Positions 13,292 to 27,316 of a stretch of 64,000 nucleotides of DNA are shown piece after piece (position 1 is the stretch's first letter; each line of letters starts with the position of its first letter). The notes beneath the pieces were generated by a model. It made no database searches and was not told where the DNA came from. It saw only the letters and a list, made by a program, of their open reading frames with translations. Made by a program: the position numbers and the translations under genes. The stretch comes from Plecoglossus altivelis. Its lineage: Eukaryota > Chordata > Actinopteri > Osmeriformes > Plecoglossidae. The DNA lies in contig BROE01000007.1 of the NCBI GenBank assembly GCA_036571765.1, positions 3,415,747-3,479,746 on the forward strand, written 5' to 3'.

Positions 13292-13435
13292 GTGTAAGAG
13301 GTACCTGGTGTAGTCCATGATAGTGTTGAGTCTGTGTGTGTGTGAGGTACCAAGTTTAGTCCATGATAGTGTTGAGTCTGTGTGTGTGTGTGTGAGGTAC
13401 CTAGTGTAGTCCATGATAGTGTTGAGTCTGTGTGT

Positions 13436-13484
<49 letters not shown>

Positions 13485-13683
13485 ACCTAGTGTAGTCCAT
13501 GATAGTGTTGAGTCTGTGAGCGATGGTAAAGACAGTGCAGTCCTCAAACTGGGTCCTGATGGTGGACTGGATGAGGTCGTCTGTCTCAAGGTCGATGGCA
13601 GCTGTGGCCTCATCCAGAACCAGGATCCTCGTCTTCCTCAGCAGAGCGCGAGCTAGACACACTAGCTGCCTCTGGCCCACACT

Positions 13684-13718
<35 letters not shown>

Positions 13719-14631
13719 ACAAACACATTATTATCTGTGTAAGACATTTGTTACTGTCCAAATATAACAGGAACAAAATAAATAACTCTCCATTGTGGCC
13801 TCCTGGCACTCCCAGGTATGACCTTTGACCCTGACAGTAGTTTACCTGAGGTTCTCTCCTCCCTCAGAACACTCCAGATCCAGTTTGGCCGGCTGGTTGC
13901 TGACAAACTTGTGCAGGTGGGAGTGTTCCAGAGCCCGCCACACCTCCTCCTCGTTGTAATGCTCAAAGGGGTCAAGGTTCATCCTGAGGGACCCCGAGAA
14001 TAGCACGGGCTCCTGTGGGTCACCACAGGGGACATCTCAGAGACCTGTCTGTCTGTCTGTTAATCTGTCATTCCATGTTTTCTGCATATATGTTGTCTGT
14101 GCATGTTGGTACCTGTGGTATAATGGTGAGCTTTGACCTCAGGTCATGGAGTCCAATATCAGAGATCTTGACTCCGTCGATGGTGATCTCTCCGCCGGCT
14201 GCCTCCAGGAGACGAAACAAACACAGGGTCATAGAGGACTTCCCAGCCCCAGTACGGCCCACGATACCAATCTGCAAAACACACACAGAAACACACAGAA
14301 ACACACACAGATAAACACATGAATACACAAACAAGCAGTCAGACATTATACAGCATACAAAAGATAATGGGTGAGGAATCTTTCCCAGAGTTCAACTTTC
14401 TATTCGATCTAACAGGTGAGTGTTTATGCCATGGTAACCAAGCCCCCGTCAGACGTCCAGGAGCAGGAGCCCCTGTCAGCTCACCTTCTCCCCTCCCTTC
14501 ACACTGAGGGTGAGGTTCTTCAGCACCAGGTCCAGGCCCTCCCGGTACCTCACGCTGTAGTCCCGGAACTCCACATTCCCCTGGGGCGGCCAATCAGATG
14601 GGGGCTTCTTGTCTTCGATCTCCCAGGGTGC
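12615..14631 (-). CDS. abcc3: abcc3 exons 27-31: second nucleotide-binding domain and C-terminus
   Basis: Exons 14485-14631, 14113-14271, 13846-14012, 13487-13681 and 12615-12726 encode residues of about 1,259-1,517. Visible motifs are Walker A GRTGAGKSS (about 1,312-1,320), signature LSVGQ (about 1,415-1,419), Walker B ILVLDEA with catalytic Glu (about 1,440) and the H-loop in TIAHRLNTIMDYTR. NBD2 is the hydrolysis-competent site in ABCC proteins, and every key residue is present. The last exon junction splits the Arg of DYTR and sits next to the junction minisatellite listed separately. Confidence 0.95.
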
Positions 14632-15363
14632 CTAGAGACACAGATAATTAACCAACTACTTTCCATGATTGTTGTTGTTGTTGTGTGCAATGTATTGACT
14701 GTGTGTATTGGTGTGAGAATGTGTATAAGGGTCTAAACAGGACATGGTGTTCTAACAATATGACCCAGAGTAAACATGCGTTGCATGAACAAACAATCTC
14801 ATACACACACGTTGCAGAGCTATAAACTGAACTCCGCACAGAGGAGCAGTATAGTTTGAGAGTGCAGTAAAACAATGAGGCTCATGTGTACAGTATCATA
14901 ATATGAAGGAGAGGAACAAAGCAGCCAAAGTTAGCGATTTGCTTGTGGTTTAACGGTCTTGTATAGCTGGGATCAGGAATGGGACCTGGCTAGCTCACGG
15001 CCTGAGGAATGGATGTAAATTCCTGCCTTTTTAACAGCTTGTGTTCCTGGCGTGTGAGCAGAACAACAATGTTCCTCTTTAAAATGCAAACGAGATAAGC
15101 CAATGCAGCCTATTTCTGGGACCCAGGAGGTCTGACGCCCAGTTCCACAGCCACACACACATCCACACACACACACACATCCACACACACCCACCCACAC
15201 AGTACCTCAGTCTGGGTTTCTGCGTACTCCTTGACCCTCTCCACAGCCACGATGTTGCTCTCCAAATCAGAGGTCATCCTCACCAGCCAGTTCAGAGACA
15301 TGGTCACCTGCAGGGACACATAGACGGTAAGACAGACACATGCAGGGCGAGATGGTGAGACAG

Positions 15364-15395
<32 letters not shown>

Positions 15396-18270
15396 GGTCA
15401 GATCCCACACAAACCTCCCCTACACACACTGCAAGATACACGCACAGCTAGTCAGACACACACGTTCAGTCAGACCGCATATGCGGTCAGATAGACGCAC
15501 ACAAGGCTAGTCAGACAGTCAGACAGACAGTCAGACAGACAGGTACGGGACAGCTTCTGTGGTGGTAGCGTACCTGCAGAGCGTAGGACACAGACAGGCC
15601 CACCAGTCCTGGGTTCAGCTTCTCCTTCCCGATCACAGCAAACAGAGCAGCAAACAGTACGATGCAGTTCCCGATGAACTCGATACGAACTCCCAGCCAT
15701 CTACAGATGAGCACCATACATCATTACACACACACGCTATTCCAAGAAGGTAGCTGGGTTTCAAAACATTCATTGTTCCATACGCGCACACTCCAGACCA
15801 GAACAAAGTTGGTTGTCAATACCTACACTTATAAATCTACACGCATCCAACAAGATGGAGATTGGGCTCTGACACACACACACCCATACAAACAAACAAA
15901 CCACCAGCGTTCAGACGGGCAGCGTCCAGACTACTGCCCCCTACCTGTTGGCCACTATCCCTGGATAGTAGCTCTTCTGGTTTTCGTCCACCTTCGCGTT
16001 GCTCAGGGTGACGAAGGCGTTGAGCCGCCCGTAGGCCCTGACCACGCTGGTGCCGGTGACGGTCTCCGAGAAGTGGGAGTAGATGGGAGAGCGGCTCACC
16101 GACTCCAGGCGCTTCAGCTGGCGTGACGTAGCTACGTAAAACCTCTGGGAGAGCCACAATGCCGTTACCAAACAGACACACCGAGTGTATGAAGACTGAT
16201 CACTACGCAAAGCTGCACACACTCACACACACACGCCGCTTGAACAACAACTGTGTAGTCTAAATCAAACATCGCAGGTCATCGAGCCTGGGTAGCCCAT
16301 GGTCCCCCGCCCCCTACTTTTTTTACCAAACAGAATCGTATCTATCTACATAGGGCATATGTAGCAGATAAGGTGTTGAATAAATAAGTATTAAATAAAA
16401 GGTATTGGTAAGGTAAGGTGTTGCATAAATACCTTTATCTAAGGTATAGAAAAGGTAGCTTCCAAAAGATATTGAATATATCATGTAAATATTCCTACAA
16501 AATGTCTTTGCACACTATATTAATACTAATACAATATCTGAGAGTTCTGCTGATGTCTTTGTTGGACCCAGACCCAATATCACTTTTTAATTTGAGCAAA
16601 TTAAATCAAATCTATTCAATCAAATTGGTGTCAACACAGGCACAATTAATCAATCATAATCTGAGATATTGGAATAACAAGGTTCATTACTGTTGACTAA
16701 AATCTACGGTGCTGTCCTAATGTTGTAGTGTGTCGTTCCCCTGTGCCCCAAATTACATTTCTACACGTAAGATCAGTTCTCAAGCCCACCAGAGTCCCTT
16801 GTTCTATTGCTTATCCATGTTAGAGATTCAGAGAAGAATTCAGCTGTTATGAAGCCATGCAGAGAGAGAGTGCCGATGAGCCAGGGATAGAGGAGTGTGC
16901 AGTCAGGCAAGGGGCTTTGGAGATGTGACCTCATGGTTAGTAGCAATGGTTAGAGGCTGAGATGATACTGTTGCATTGCAGTAGAGATAGACTATTACCG
17001 TTCACCATGCCTGCTTGCTGTGATGTGGTTAAATACCGTTATAGCTATGCCCTTTTGATCGGCGAGTTTCTACAGTACGGTGGGGACCGTCTTTATGTTC
17101 AGCACGATTTGTTGCTATGGGTGAAAGTATCGTTTTTCTAAATGACAAAAAAAAAACTAATGTTAAGCTAGGTGAGCAGTTAATCTCAATATTGGCAATC
17201 ACGAGTACAACTTGAATAGTGATGTAAATCTGAAGTGTTCTTAGAGATCTGGTTAAAACTACTTTAATTAGTATTCTATTGTAACAGTTGGTTATATATC
17301 GTTAATAGGCACGCATTGATGATGGATGAACATGAGATTTGGACTGATTATGACACGTGACTTGCCGAAAACAAGATCAATCAAGCTTAATGTAACCATT
17401 GAGCTGTAACTATGCCCATGCACGCACGCGAGCACTCACACACACGCACGCTAAAAAACTACAACTAAGAACGGCTGCCCTCTAGCGACCACCCAGCAAC
17501 ATTACACCATGCTTTTCTTATTACCTCCACCAGATCACAATTTAGCTTTTAGATCCAAATGAACATATTTCATATCGAGGACACGACTTTCCTCGAATTC
17601 ATTCCGCATTAACCTACGAGTGGTTCTGGAAAAGAGAACAGCCGTTCCCCACTAACCCCACTACGGAGATAAAGCCTCAATTCCCAATGGTATTAAACAC
17701 ACAGCAGCGTCGTTAGGCTAACTAAGCAACACCGCAACCAAACCACGCTGCCACTACAACACTGGGACAGACTATCCAGTCTACGCAAGGACAACACTAC
17801 CAGCAACAACAACAAAAAATAACAGCCACAGTCTATCAGACAGCATGCTGCAGGCTATTTATGAGTTAGCAGACGAGTTTCTGATTTACCTGGACCCACC
17901 AATAGAACACCATTAACGGGGCTATGACTATGAGGAACATTGGGGTGAGGACAGAGCATACGAGTAGCACATTCACTGTGTACCAAAATGTCCGCATCCA
18001 TATGTCAATATTGTCAGGGATGTAGGTGTCTATAGTGTCCACGTCTTTGCCGAAGCGGTTTAGTAGCCGCCCCGTGGGGGTGCTTTCGAAGAAGGCCTGC
18101 GGCGCTCGCAGGACTCCTTGGAGCATGAGGACGTGCATGAGCTTGGCCGTGCGCAGCATGCCGTAGGCTCGGCACAGCAAGCAGTTGCCCAGCAACAGCA
18201 CACCTGGGAAAGGGCACAGGTGACAACGACACCCTGGTTAATTAGAAGTGATTTCCTTTTCTCTCCACAC

Positions 18271-18301
<31 letters not shown>

Positions 18302-18844
18302 CACGATAAGAAACATTAATTGGAACAATGTTCAATCAAAACTCATGTGGGGAGAAAAACAACTACAGTAAATCGAAATATATTGTTTTTAAAGAAACTA
18401 GAACAAAACCACCCGAAACTATTAGCCTTTCTCAATTAGCTGCTCTCACACCGGTTAACCACCAGGGGGCAGTAAGATACCAAACAAGCCCATCGCTGCA
18501 CTTTCCTGTTGCTGGAGTCTCTGTCCTCACTGCTATTTACCGACACACAGGTGGCCAAACACTCTTAAAACCATCTCGAAACACTGTCAAATGATTCTTT
18601 GGGTTATAACCTAATTTGGTTGCAAGCAAAATGAACAGAACACTACTTCGAACACTGCAAACTCGGAGATAACTCCATTCCCCCTCTAAGTCCCTTGTCA
18701 GGTACTTCCAAAAGGCTGCATGTTGCAACCAGGGATTTCAAAAGACGGTAGCAGAGTGCCCTATAGAGGACCAGCGTAAACAGATTATAATCTGAATCAT
18801 AGTTTCTTTCATCACTGTGTTTACTCAACTCATGCAGGAGAGTG

Positions 18845-18925
<81 letters not shown>

Positions 18926-19662
18926 GCGTGTGAGAGAGAGAGTGTGTCGTTGGGTAGGTAAACAGGCCACAGGCAGAACAGGAAGTGAGGGCTAGGAGCA
19001 GGGACAGAAAGAGTATGCATGGTTAGGAAGGAGAGAGGGAGGGAGGGAGGAAGACACAAATATAAAACTTTCACAAACGCAAAAAGCTGATTGGGAATCA
19101 AAAGCGACAAGTTCAGAGGTCACAAAAGCTCCACCAACAGGGATGCGGCATGCCATTCAGGAACAGGAAGAAACCCATATTTGGCACTTTTTTTCCTCCA
19201 GAAAGAAAGAGAGGAGGGGAAGAAAACAGGCATTATTTCACATCATCCGCTTTCCCACCCGGACTGCAGCTGTACCTGCACAAAGATGTATATGAACGCC
19301 AGGGGGGCGATGACCACGGCGAAAATGGGCGTGCTGGAAACAATAACAATCAGGGTGGACATGGAGGAGAACAGCATCCCCAGGAACATGAGGACGGTGG
19401 AGGGCAGCGCCTCGTCGATCACGAAGATGTCCTTGGAGAAGCGGTTGATGACGCGCCCTAAGGGGGTGGTGTCAAAGAAAGACTGGGGCGTGTGAAATTT
19501 GTTGTCGAGCAGAGCAAAGTGGAGCTTCCGGGCCGCGCTGATGTTCCCCATGGCCAAAGTAAAGGAAGAGACCATGACCAGGATGCCTGCGAGGAAGAGG
19601 AGGAGGAGGAGGAGGGAGAGGAAGTAGAGAGTGGAGGAAGAATGTGGAGGTAGAGGAGAGAT

Positions 19663-19733
<71 letters not shown>

Positions 19734-22283
19734 GTGGAGTTGAAATCGAGAGGAGTGCTGGAGCTCTTTGGGATTGTGCGTCAAAAGTAAATATTTTCTA
19801 TGCTGGAAGTGAACGGTACAATAACCAGGAGATGTAGACTAGGCTGTGGGAAGGTTAGTGCGCCATTCACTGGAAAACATACAGCAACTCACTGTTAATC
19901 AATATGGGATGCACAGCATTCAATTTACTGCCAGATATGTTTTTAACATATGTTTGTAGGGCATGACTCATTACATTTGAATGCAGAAGAATAAAACTCT
20001 TCTCTCTCCCCTCCCCCACCCAGGCCAAGGTTTCATGTTCTAGACAACTGTCTCCTGCCACAACATCCCTATCCTGAGGCGATCTACCGAGGGATCGACC
20101 GGATCTGATGGGATCTATCTGAGGAGATCTGAACCGGGGCGCCATCTCACCCTGCGCGATGCCCAGCGCCGCGTACACCCCCACCCTCATAGGCATGTTG
20201 GCCTGCGTGTTGTTTTGCGCCGCGTCATTGGTCCACTGGCTCAGCCAGATGTTGCCTCCGATGGCGGCGGCGTTCTGGGCGCAGTACAGGAAGCAGATGA
20301 AGATGGAGAGCACGGGCCCCACCGCCTGGGCGTACTCCAGGAACACCTTCATCTTCACCTGGGGGGGGGGAGGAGAGAAATGTGAAAAATGCAGTTTCTT
20401 TGTCTTTGTGTGTAAAAAGATAAAAACACTCCCGCATCGCGGTTGGCACGGCAACGGTCACCGGGACGACCAGGCTCGCGTCCCTGGCGGTGCCCTCCCA
20501 CTCACCCGGCCCGTTTCGGCGGTCTCCGCCTGAATCAGCTTCTGGTTGGACGGCGCCGCCTTCTCCGGGAGGGGTTCCGGATGCTTCCGCTCGCTGCACA
20601 GCCTCTTCCGCACCGAGCGCGTCTTGGGGTTCTCCACTTCTGACGAGATGATGCTGATCTGCCTGTAAAGGGGGGTCAAAGGTCAAGGAAGAGGGATGAG
20701 CGGTCGAGAGAAGGACGGGGGGGGTGTCATGGGAGAGAGGTCAGGGGCCATGCAGGGGTCAGGAAGCAGGGAACAGGCTTATGTGAAAGTCCATCCCTCA
20801 GAAAACATGCATTTTTTACATTTCCGTGTGTACCTTATGAACTTTCTTTTCGCTTCATTCACCACCGGCTCATTGTCCACCATATCCGTGTGGTTGCTAA
20901 GGGCGTCGTCGGGGAACTCTTCGTCATCAATCAAGGCCTCTGTGTGGATAATGACATGGAAATCATGAAACTGTTTCGGGGCCCACGGATAATAGGTCAG
21001 GTTCATAGAAGGGAGAAAAGCAATCTTTGTTTGATGATCATATCCTGAGAAGGTTTTGTGTCTGTGCTTAATGCCAGGTGGATGTTTGCTACATACAGAC
21101 GGCCTGGTTTCACACGCACACCTCCGAATGTTGATGAGGATTTACTCCACACACACACACACACTCAACAACCACACACATTATAGCCCCTCACACACAA
21201 ACATACACACACTTTATAGCCCACCCTCATACATACACACACTATAGCCCCTCTCACACACCCACACACGCACACATCATACTCCCCTCATACACACACA
21301 CACACACACACACTTTATAGCCCCCCTCACACACATTATAACCCCCTCACACATACACACACATTATAGCCCCAATCACACACACACACACACAATCACA
21401 GCTCCCTTCACACACACACAGATTATTTAGCCCCCCTCACACACAAAACACAGACACACATTATAGCCCCCTCACACACACAACACACATACTCACACAC
21501 TCAAACAACCCCACACACATTATAGCCCCTCACACACAAACTATACACACACTTTATAGCCCCACCCTCATACATACACACACTATAGCCCCTCTCAGCC
21601 ACACCCACACACGCACACATATACTCCCCTCATACACCACACACACATTTATACCCCCCCTCACACACATTATAGAACCCCCCCTCACACACACACACAC
21701 ACCATCATTTAGCCCCTTTCACACACACACACACATTACAGCTCCCATCACACACACAGATTATAGCCCTCCTCACACACAAACAAAGGACACACATTAT
21801 AGCCCCCTCACACAAACACACACATACACACACACACATTTAGCCCCCCTCACACACATACACATTTATGCCCCCCACCCACACACGCACACATCATACT
21901 CCCCTCATACACACACACACACACACACACTTTATAGCCCCCCTCACACACATTATAACCCCCTCACACATACACACACATTATAGCCCCAATCACACAC
22001 ACACACACACACATCACAGCTCCCATCACACACACAGATTATAGCCCCCCTCACACACAAACACAGACACACATTATAGCCCCCTCACACACACACACAC
22101 ATACACACACTCAACAACCACACACATTATAGCCCCTCACACACAAACATACACACACTTTATAGCCCACCCTCATACATACACACACTATAGCCCCTCT
22201 CACACACCCACACACGCACACATCATACTCCCCTCATACACACACACACACTTTATACCCCCCCTCACACACATTATAGCCCC

Positions 22284-22314
<31 letters not shown>

Positions 22315-25300
22315 TCATAGCCCCCTTCACACACACACATTACAGCTCCCATCACACACACACAGATTATAGCCCTCCTCACACACAAACAAAGACACAC
22401 ATTATAGCCCCCTCACACAAACACACACATACACACACATACACATTATAGCCCCCCCCCACACACACACATTATAGCCCCCCCCCACACAAACACATTA
22501 TAGCCCCCCCACACACACACACATTATAGCCCCCCCCACACACACCGGTGGCTTCCTCCTCCTCTACGATCTCTTCGAGGGAGTAGTTGCGGAGGAACTC
22601 GGCGAAGGCTCCGTTCTCCTTCAGCAGGGCCTGAAAGGAGCCCATCTCAGACACTCGGCCTTCCACCAGCACCATGATGTTGTCCACCTGCGGCAGGAAG
22701 CTGATGCCGTGCGTCACCAGGATCCGCGTCTGGAGGGAAATGAGGGGTGGAACGCCTTGTTTGGTCGGATGCGAGAAAAAAAGAGGCGACACCCTGAAGA
22801 GAGCGATCTCTTACACACATCACTCGCTCGCGCTCGCTGGCTCACGCGCACACTCATATGGCACAACCCATACGGCGTGAAGTGATATTCTTAAGTCTCT
22901 CTGTAAACCTTTCTTCACCCTCACCACATATCTAGGTGCTTGAATCTATCTGAGAGTCTGTTATCATACTCGGTATCAGTATATATGGTTAACGGGTCAT
23001 CTTTGAGTCATAAACATGAGAAGTAAAGCGTAAAGAGAGTCTAAAACCATAAACCAGATAAGAGTTACAACTTCCTCACGCCTGGTCTTACTCCCACTGC
23101 AACCTCTGACAAACCTGCCCTGACTACCAGCCCATGTAATGTGTGTGTGTGTGTGTGAGAGAGCATGCGAGAACATGTGTGTGTGTGTGTGTGGGAGAGA
23201 GAAAATGGGTGGAGCAAAGGTGCAGCAGTTAGCTGAAGGGTGGAGGGTACCAACTCCTCCGCAGGCGCGGAGGGGAGGTCTCCACCCCCTGGTCTCACCT
23301 TGTTCTTGAGCGCCCCCTCGGGGCCCATGACTTTGTCGAAGATGTGCTTGGCCACGTGGGCGTCGACCGCAGACAGGGGGTCGTCCAGCAGGTAGACTTC
23401 AGCTTCGCTGTACAGTGCTCGGGCGATGCTCACCCTCTGTCTCTGCCCCCCAGACAGGTTTATACCCTGGAAGGAGGTGGGGTGGGGAGGGAGAGGGGGA
23501 GGGAGGGATGGATGAAGAGTTGAAGGGTGGACGGAAGAGTGAGGGGAGGGATGGAGGGAGGGAGGGAGGGAGAGCGTTGGGGATAGATGGAGCGATCGAG
23601 GAAGGGGTGGTGTTAGAGAGAGAGGTAGGAAAGGATGGATGTAGAGAGGATGGAAGGAGTAAGAGAGATGTAGGGATGGATGGATGGAGAAGGAAACAAA
23701 AAACACAGAAAGCCGTCAGTCCAGCACTACATGTTGTCACCTGCAGAGGAACTAGACTAAGGTCTTTAGACTAAGCAGACCCAGAGGGGGTAGGGGGGGG
23801 GGGCGTTGGCGAGGGCCATACCTTCTCCCCAATCTCTGTCTGGTCCCCGCCAGGAAGGACTTCCAGGTCAGGGGTCAGGGCGCAGGCCTCCAGAATGGAG
23901 CGGTACTTGGGCTCGTTGAAGGGCTTCCCAAACAGGATGTTGTCTCTCAGCGTGGCGTTCTGGATCCAGGCCTGCTGGGGTACGTAAGCCACAGAGCCCT
24001 ATAGGAGAGGAGGAGGGGAGGAAGTAGGGCAGGGTGCAGGGAGGAGGAGAGGGAAAGGAAGAGGAGAGGATGGGAGAGGAGAGGAGGAGAACGGTTGGCG
24101 GAGTGAGAGAAGGAGGAGAGCAGAAGAGGTAGAGAGAGGAGAAGAAAGGCAAACATGAAAAGGAAAGAGACTCAGTACTACAGGACAAAACCAGACCATT
24201 CTACCTCGAGTTACCCAACAGATGAAACTATTAACCTCTACGCCAAAACAAGAAGCAAACAAGCCCATTTCCAGGTGCACATACCCGTATAGCGATCTCC
24301 CCGTCCAGCTTCTCCATCTCTCCCAGCAGAGCAGAGATCAGCGAGGACTTCCCACAGCCCACGTGACCCACCACAGCCAGCAGAGAACCTTGTGGCACCA
24401 TCAGGCTGATGCTGCAGACACATACACATTCACTCATTTATAAGGTCCTTACTAAAGAAACGCATACACATTCACTCATTCATGAGGTCATTACTAGAGA
24501 AACGCGTACACATTTACTTATTCATAAGGTCCCTACTAGAGAAACAGGTACACATTCACTCATTCATGAGGTCATTACTAGAGAAACGCATACACATTCA
24601 CTTATTCATAATGTCCCTACTAGAGAAACACATACACATTCACTCATTCATAATGTCCCTACTAGAGAAACACATACACATTCACTCATTCATAATGTTC
24701 CTACTAGAGAAACACATACACATTCTACCATGACTGAGGTGCCCTTGAGCAAGGCACCGAACCCCCAATTGCTTCCCGGGCGCTGGAGCAATAGCTGCCC
24801 ACTGCTCTGGGTGTATGTTCACTGTGTGTGTGTGTGCGGTTGCCCACTACTCACTACTGTGTGTGCACTTGGATGGGTTAAATGCAGAGGTAAATTTTTA
24901 GTATGGGTAACCATACTTGACAATACAATACTTCACTTCACTTCATAAGGTCCTTCCGAGAGAAACGCATACACATTTACTCAATCATAAGGTCCCCACT
25001 AGAGAAACACGTACACATTCACTCATTCACAAGGCTGATAGCAGGGACATAATTCACTCATTCATAGGCACAGCTGGTGGCCTGACTGGAGGGTGTACCT
25101 GTGCAGGACAGGCGGATCCTCTCTGGCCCAGGTGAACTTGCCGTTGACCACGGTGACGGCACAGTCTGGAAGAGAAGGCAGCGAAACATCACCACATCAT
25201 GCAGAGCGACCCAGAGGTTGTGAATCAGAATGACGCAGCATTTCCTTTTTCCAAATGAGTCGGAGGAATGCTTCGCAGGTCAACGACTGACACTGTGTCA

Positions 25301-27279
25301 ATTTGTGACACACACACAAAAAATGACATTTCGTTAAAAAGCTGACTCACAGCCTAATGGATTCAATCATGACTAGACAAACATTGCAATGAACTGCTGC
25401 AGCCCAGAGCACAAAAATAACTGACAACAGAAGCCTAGGCTTGGCAACACAAAGAAACACTTTTCAAAGCGCCGGCATGGAAACAGCCAGTATTAGCATG
25501 ACTAGACAGAACAGCTCTCTACCACTCTGTGAACCCGTAACTTTTCTCTCCTCTGGTGAACAAGTGGAAACCTGCCAAGCAAGACGCAGCAGGGAGTGTG
25601 TGTGTGTATGTTTGAGTGTGTGTGTTTGAGTGTATGTGTGTGGGACATATGGTTTTACCTGAAGCAATGTTGGTTCTGTCCACAGACTCTGGGTCCAGCT
25701 CATCGTGACTCAGGAAATCCTGGATACGCTTCAGAGACACGCTGGCCTGAAGCCCCCGACACACACACACACACACACGAAGTAATGTAAATGTTATTTT
25801 TACCAGAGCATTTGGTCTGCAAGCTTCTGTTTATAAAATAAAAACATTTTCCCATCATGACGAGAGGGAGAGGGAGAGGGAGAGAGGAGGGAAAGCGGAA
25901 AGAGAGGGAGGAGCAGACGAGGTAAAGAGATGAGAGAGGGAGGGAGGCGTAGAGGAGAGAAAGGGATGAGAGAGGAAGGAGGAGAAGAGAGAAAGAGATG
26001 GGAGAGGAAGGAGGAGAGGAGGGAAAGAGATAAGAGAGGGTGGAGGAGAGGAGTGGAGAGAAAGGGATGAGAGAGGGAGGAGGGAAAGGGATGAGAGAGG
26101 GAGGAGGTGGGGGGAAAGGGATGAGAGAGGGAGGTGGAGAGGAGGGAAAGGGATGAGAGAGGGAGAAGGAGAGGAGGGAAAGGGATGAGAGGGGGAGGAG
26201 GAGGGAAAGGGATGAGGAGGGAGGTGGAGAGGAGGGAAAGGGATGAGAGAGGGAGGAGGAGAGTTGAACTCTCACCTGGACAAGGCTGCTGATGACCTGA
26301 GGCAGCATGTTGAGGGGAAAGCGGAGGATGTTGAAGAGAGACAGAGAAACGAAGGCCTTCTCCGCATCCAGAATGTTGTTCTCATCGACCGTCACATACA
26401 CCGCAAACGTCGTCAAGGCAACCTGAACAGAGGCCGTGGAGGAGCCAGCGTTGGAGCAGATTTGGGAGAAACTCGTGCATCTCTCCTGCTGTCTCTCCGG
26501 CCTGCACTTAAACATGACTCAATCTCGCTATTCAACAGAATCCTGGCGTTTGAGTTCATGTTGACTCATGGCAATAGCTCTCATCTTTGGATAAATAATA
26601 ACTCGGAGCTCACTTTTTTAATTACCAATATTATGTACTTAATGTCCTTCTGTTATTGTAGGTCTGGCTGACATTTTCTCTCATTCACACAAAATACTCT
26701 AAGTTTGATTGGCTGTCCGCAAACACGGCATAAACCGCCCTGATGCTTCGCTTCCTAGCAACAGAGTTGCTCTAAAACCTCTTCCTGTGTCACGTCCTAC
26801 CAACAGAATTGATCTCAACTCTCTTCCTGTGTCACTTCCTGGAAGCAACGTTGGTTTGAAACTGTCTTCCTTCCCTTCTGTCTCTTCCTAGCAACAAACA
26901 GGCTGACAAGGAGTAAGGAGGGTGCGTGTGGTGTCTGCCGGTACCAGGAAGGGGGCGCTGGTCCAGGCCATGGTAGACAGGGCACCCAGGTAGGCTGTCT
27001 TCTTCAGAACCAGAAGCTCCTTCTGACGGATGGCCAGGACCTTTTCTTTGAAGGAGTTCTCCCAGGCGTACAACTTCAACACCTTGATCCCGTTTAGGAT
27101 CTCGTTCATCAGCTTAATGCGAGAGTCCTTGTACTGCATCTGCTCCACCTGGGGGTGAGGGGGGGAGGGTGGGAGGGAGGGAGGGAGGGGAGAGAGCACA
27201 TGAGAGAGTGTGTGAAAGAGAAAGCCAGAGAGAGACAGCCAGAGCGAGACAGCCAGAGCGAGACAGAGCGAGAGAGAGC

Positions 27280-27316
<37 letters not shown>

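Noticed and set aside
12792..13515. CRISPR-like appearance: a conserved core of about 31 bp separated by variable spacers
   Set aside because: The spacers are TG microsatellite, the core is the end of a vertebrate coding exon, and the setting is a eukaryotic intron.
12967..13809. A 280-codon minus-strand open frame rich in His-Thr repeats, ending in the abcc3 NBD2
   Set aside because: Only its first third is the real exon 30; the rest is read-through into the junction minisatellite of intron 30.
17890..18203. Exon 23a as part of a second, tandem ABCC gene or pseudogene
   Set aside because: No other abcc3 exon is duplicated nearby, and the exon has intact splice sites, frame and matching phases inside the abcc3 intron.
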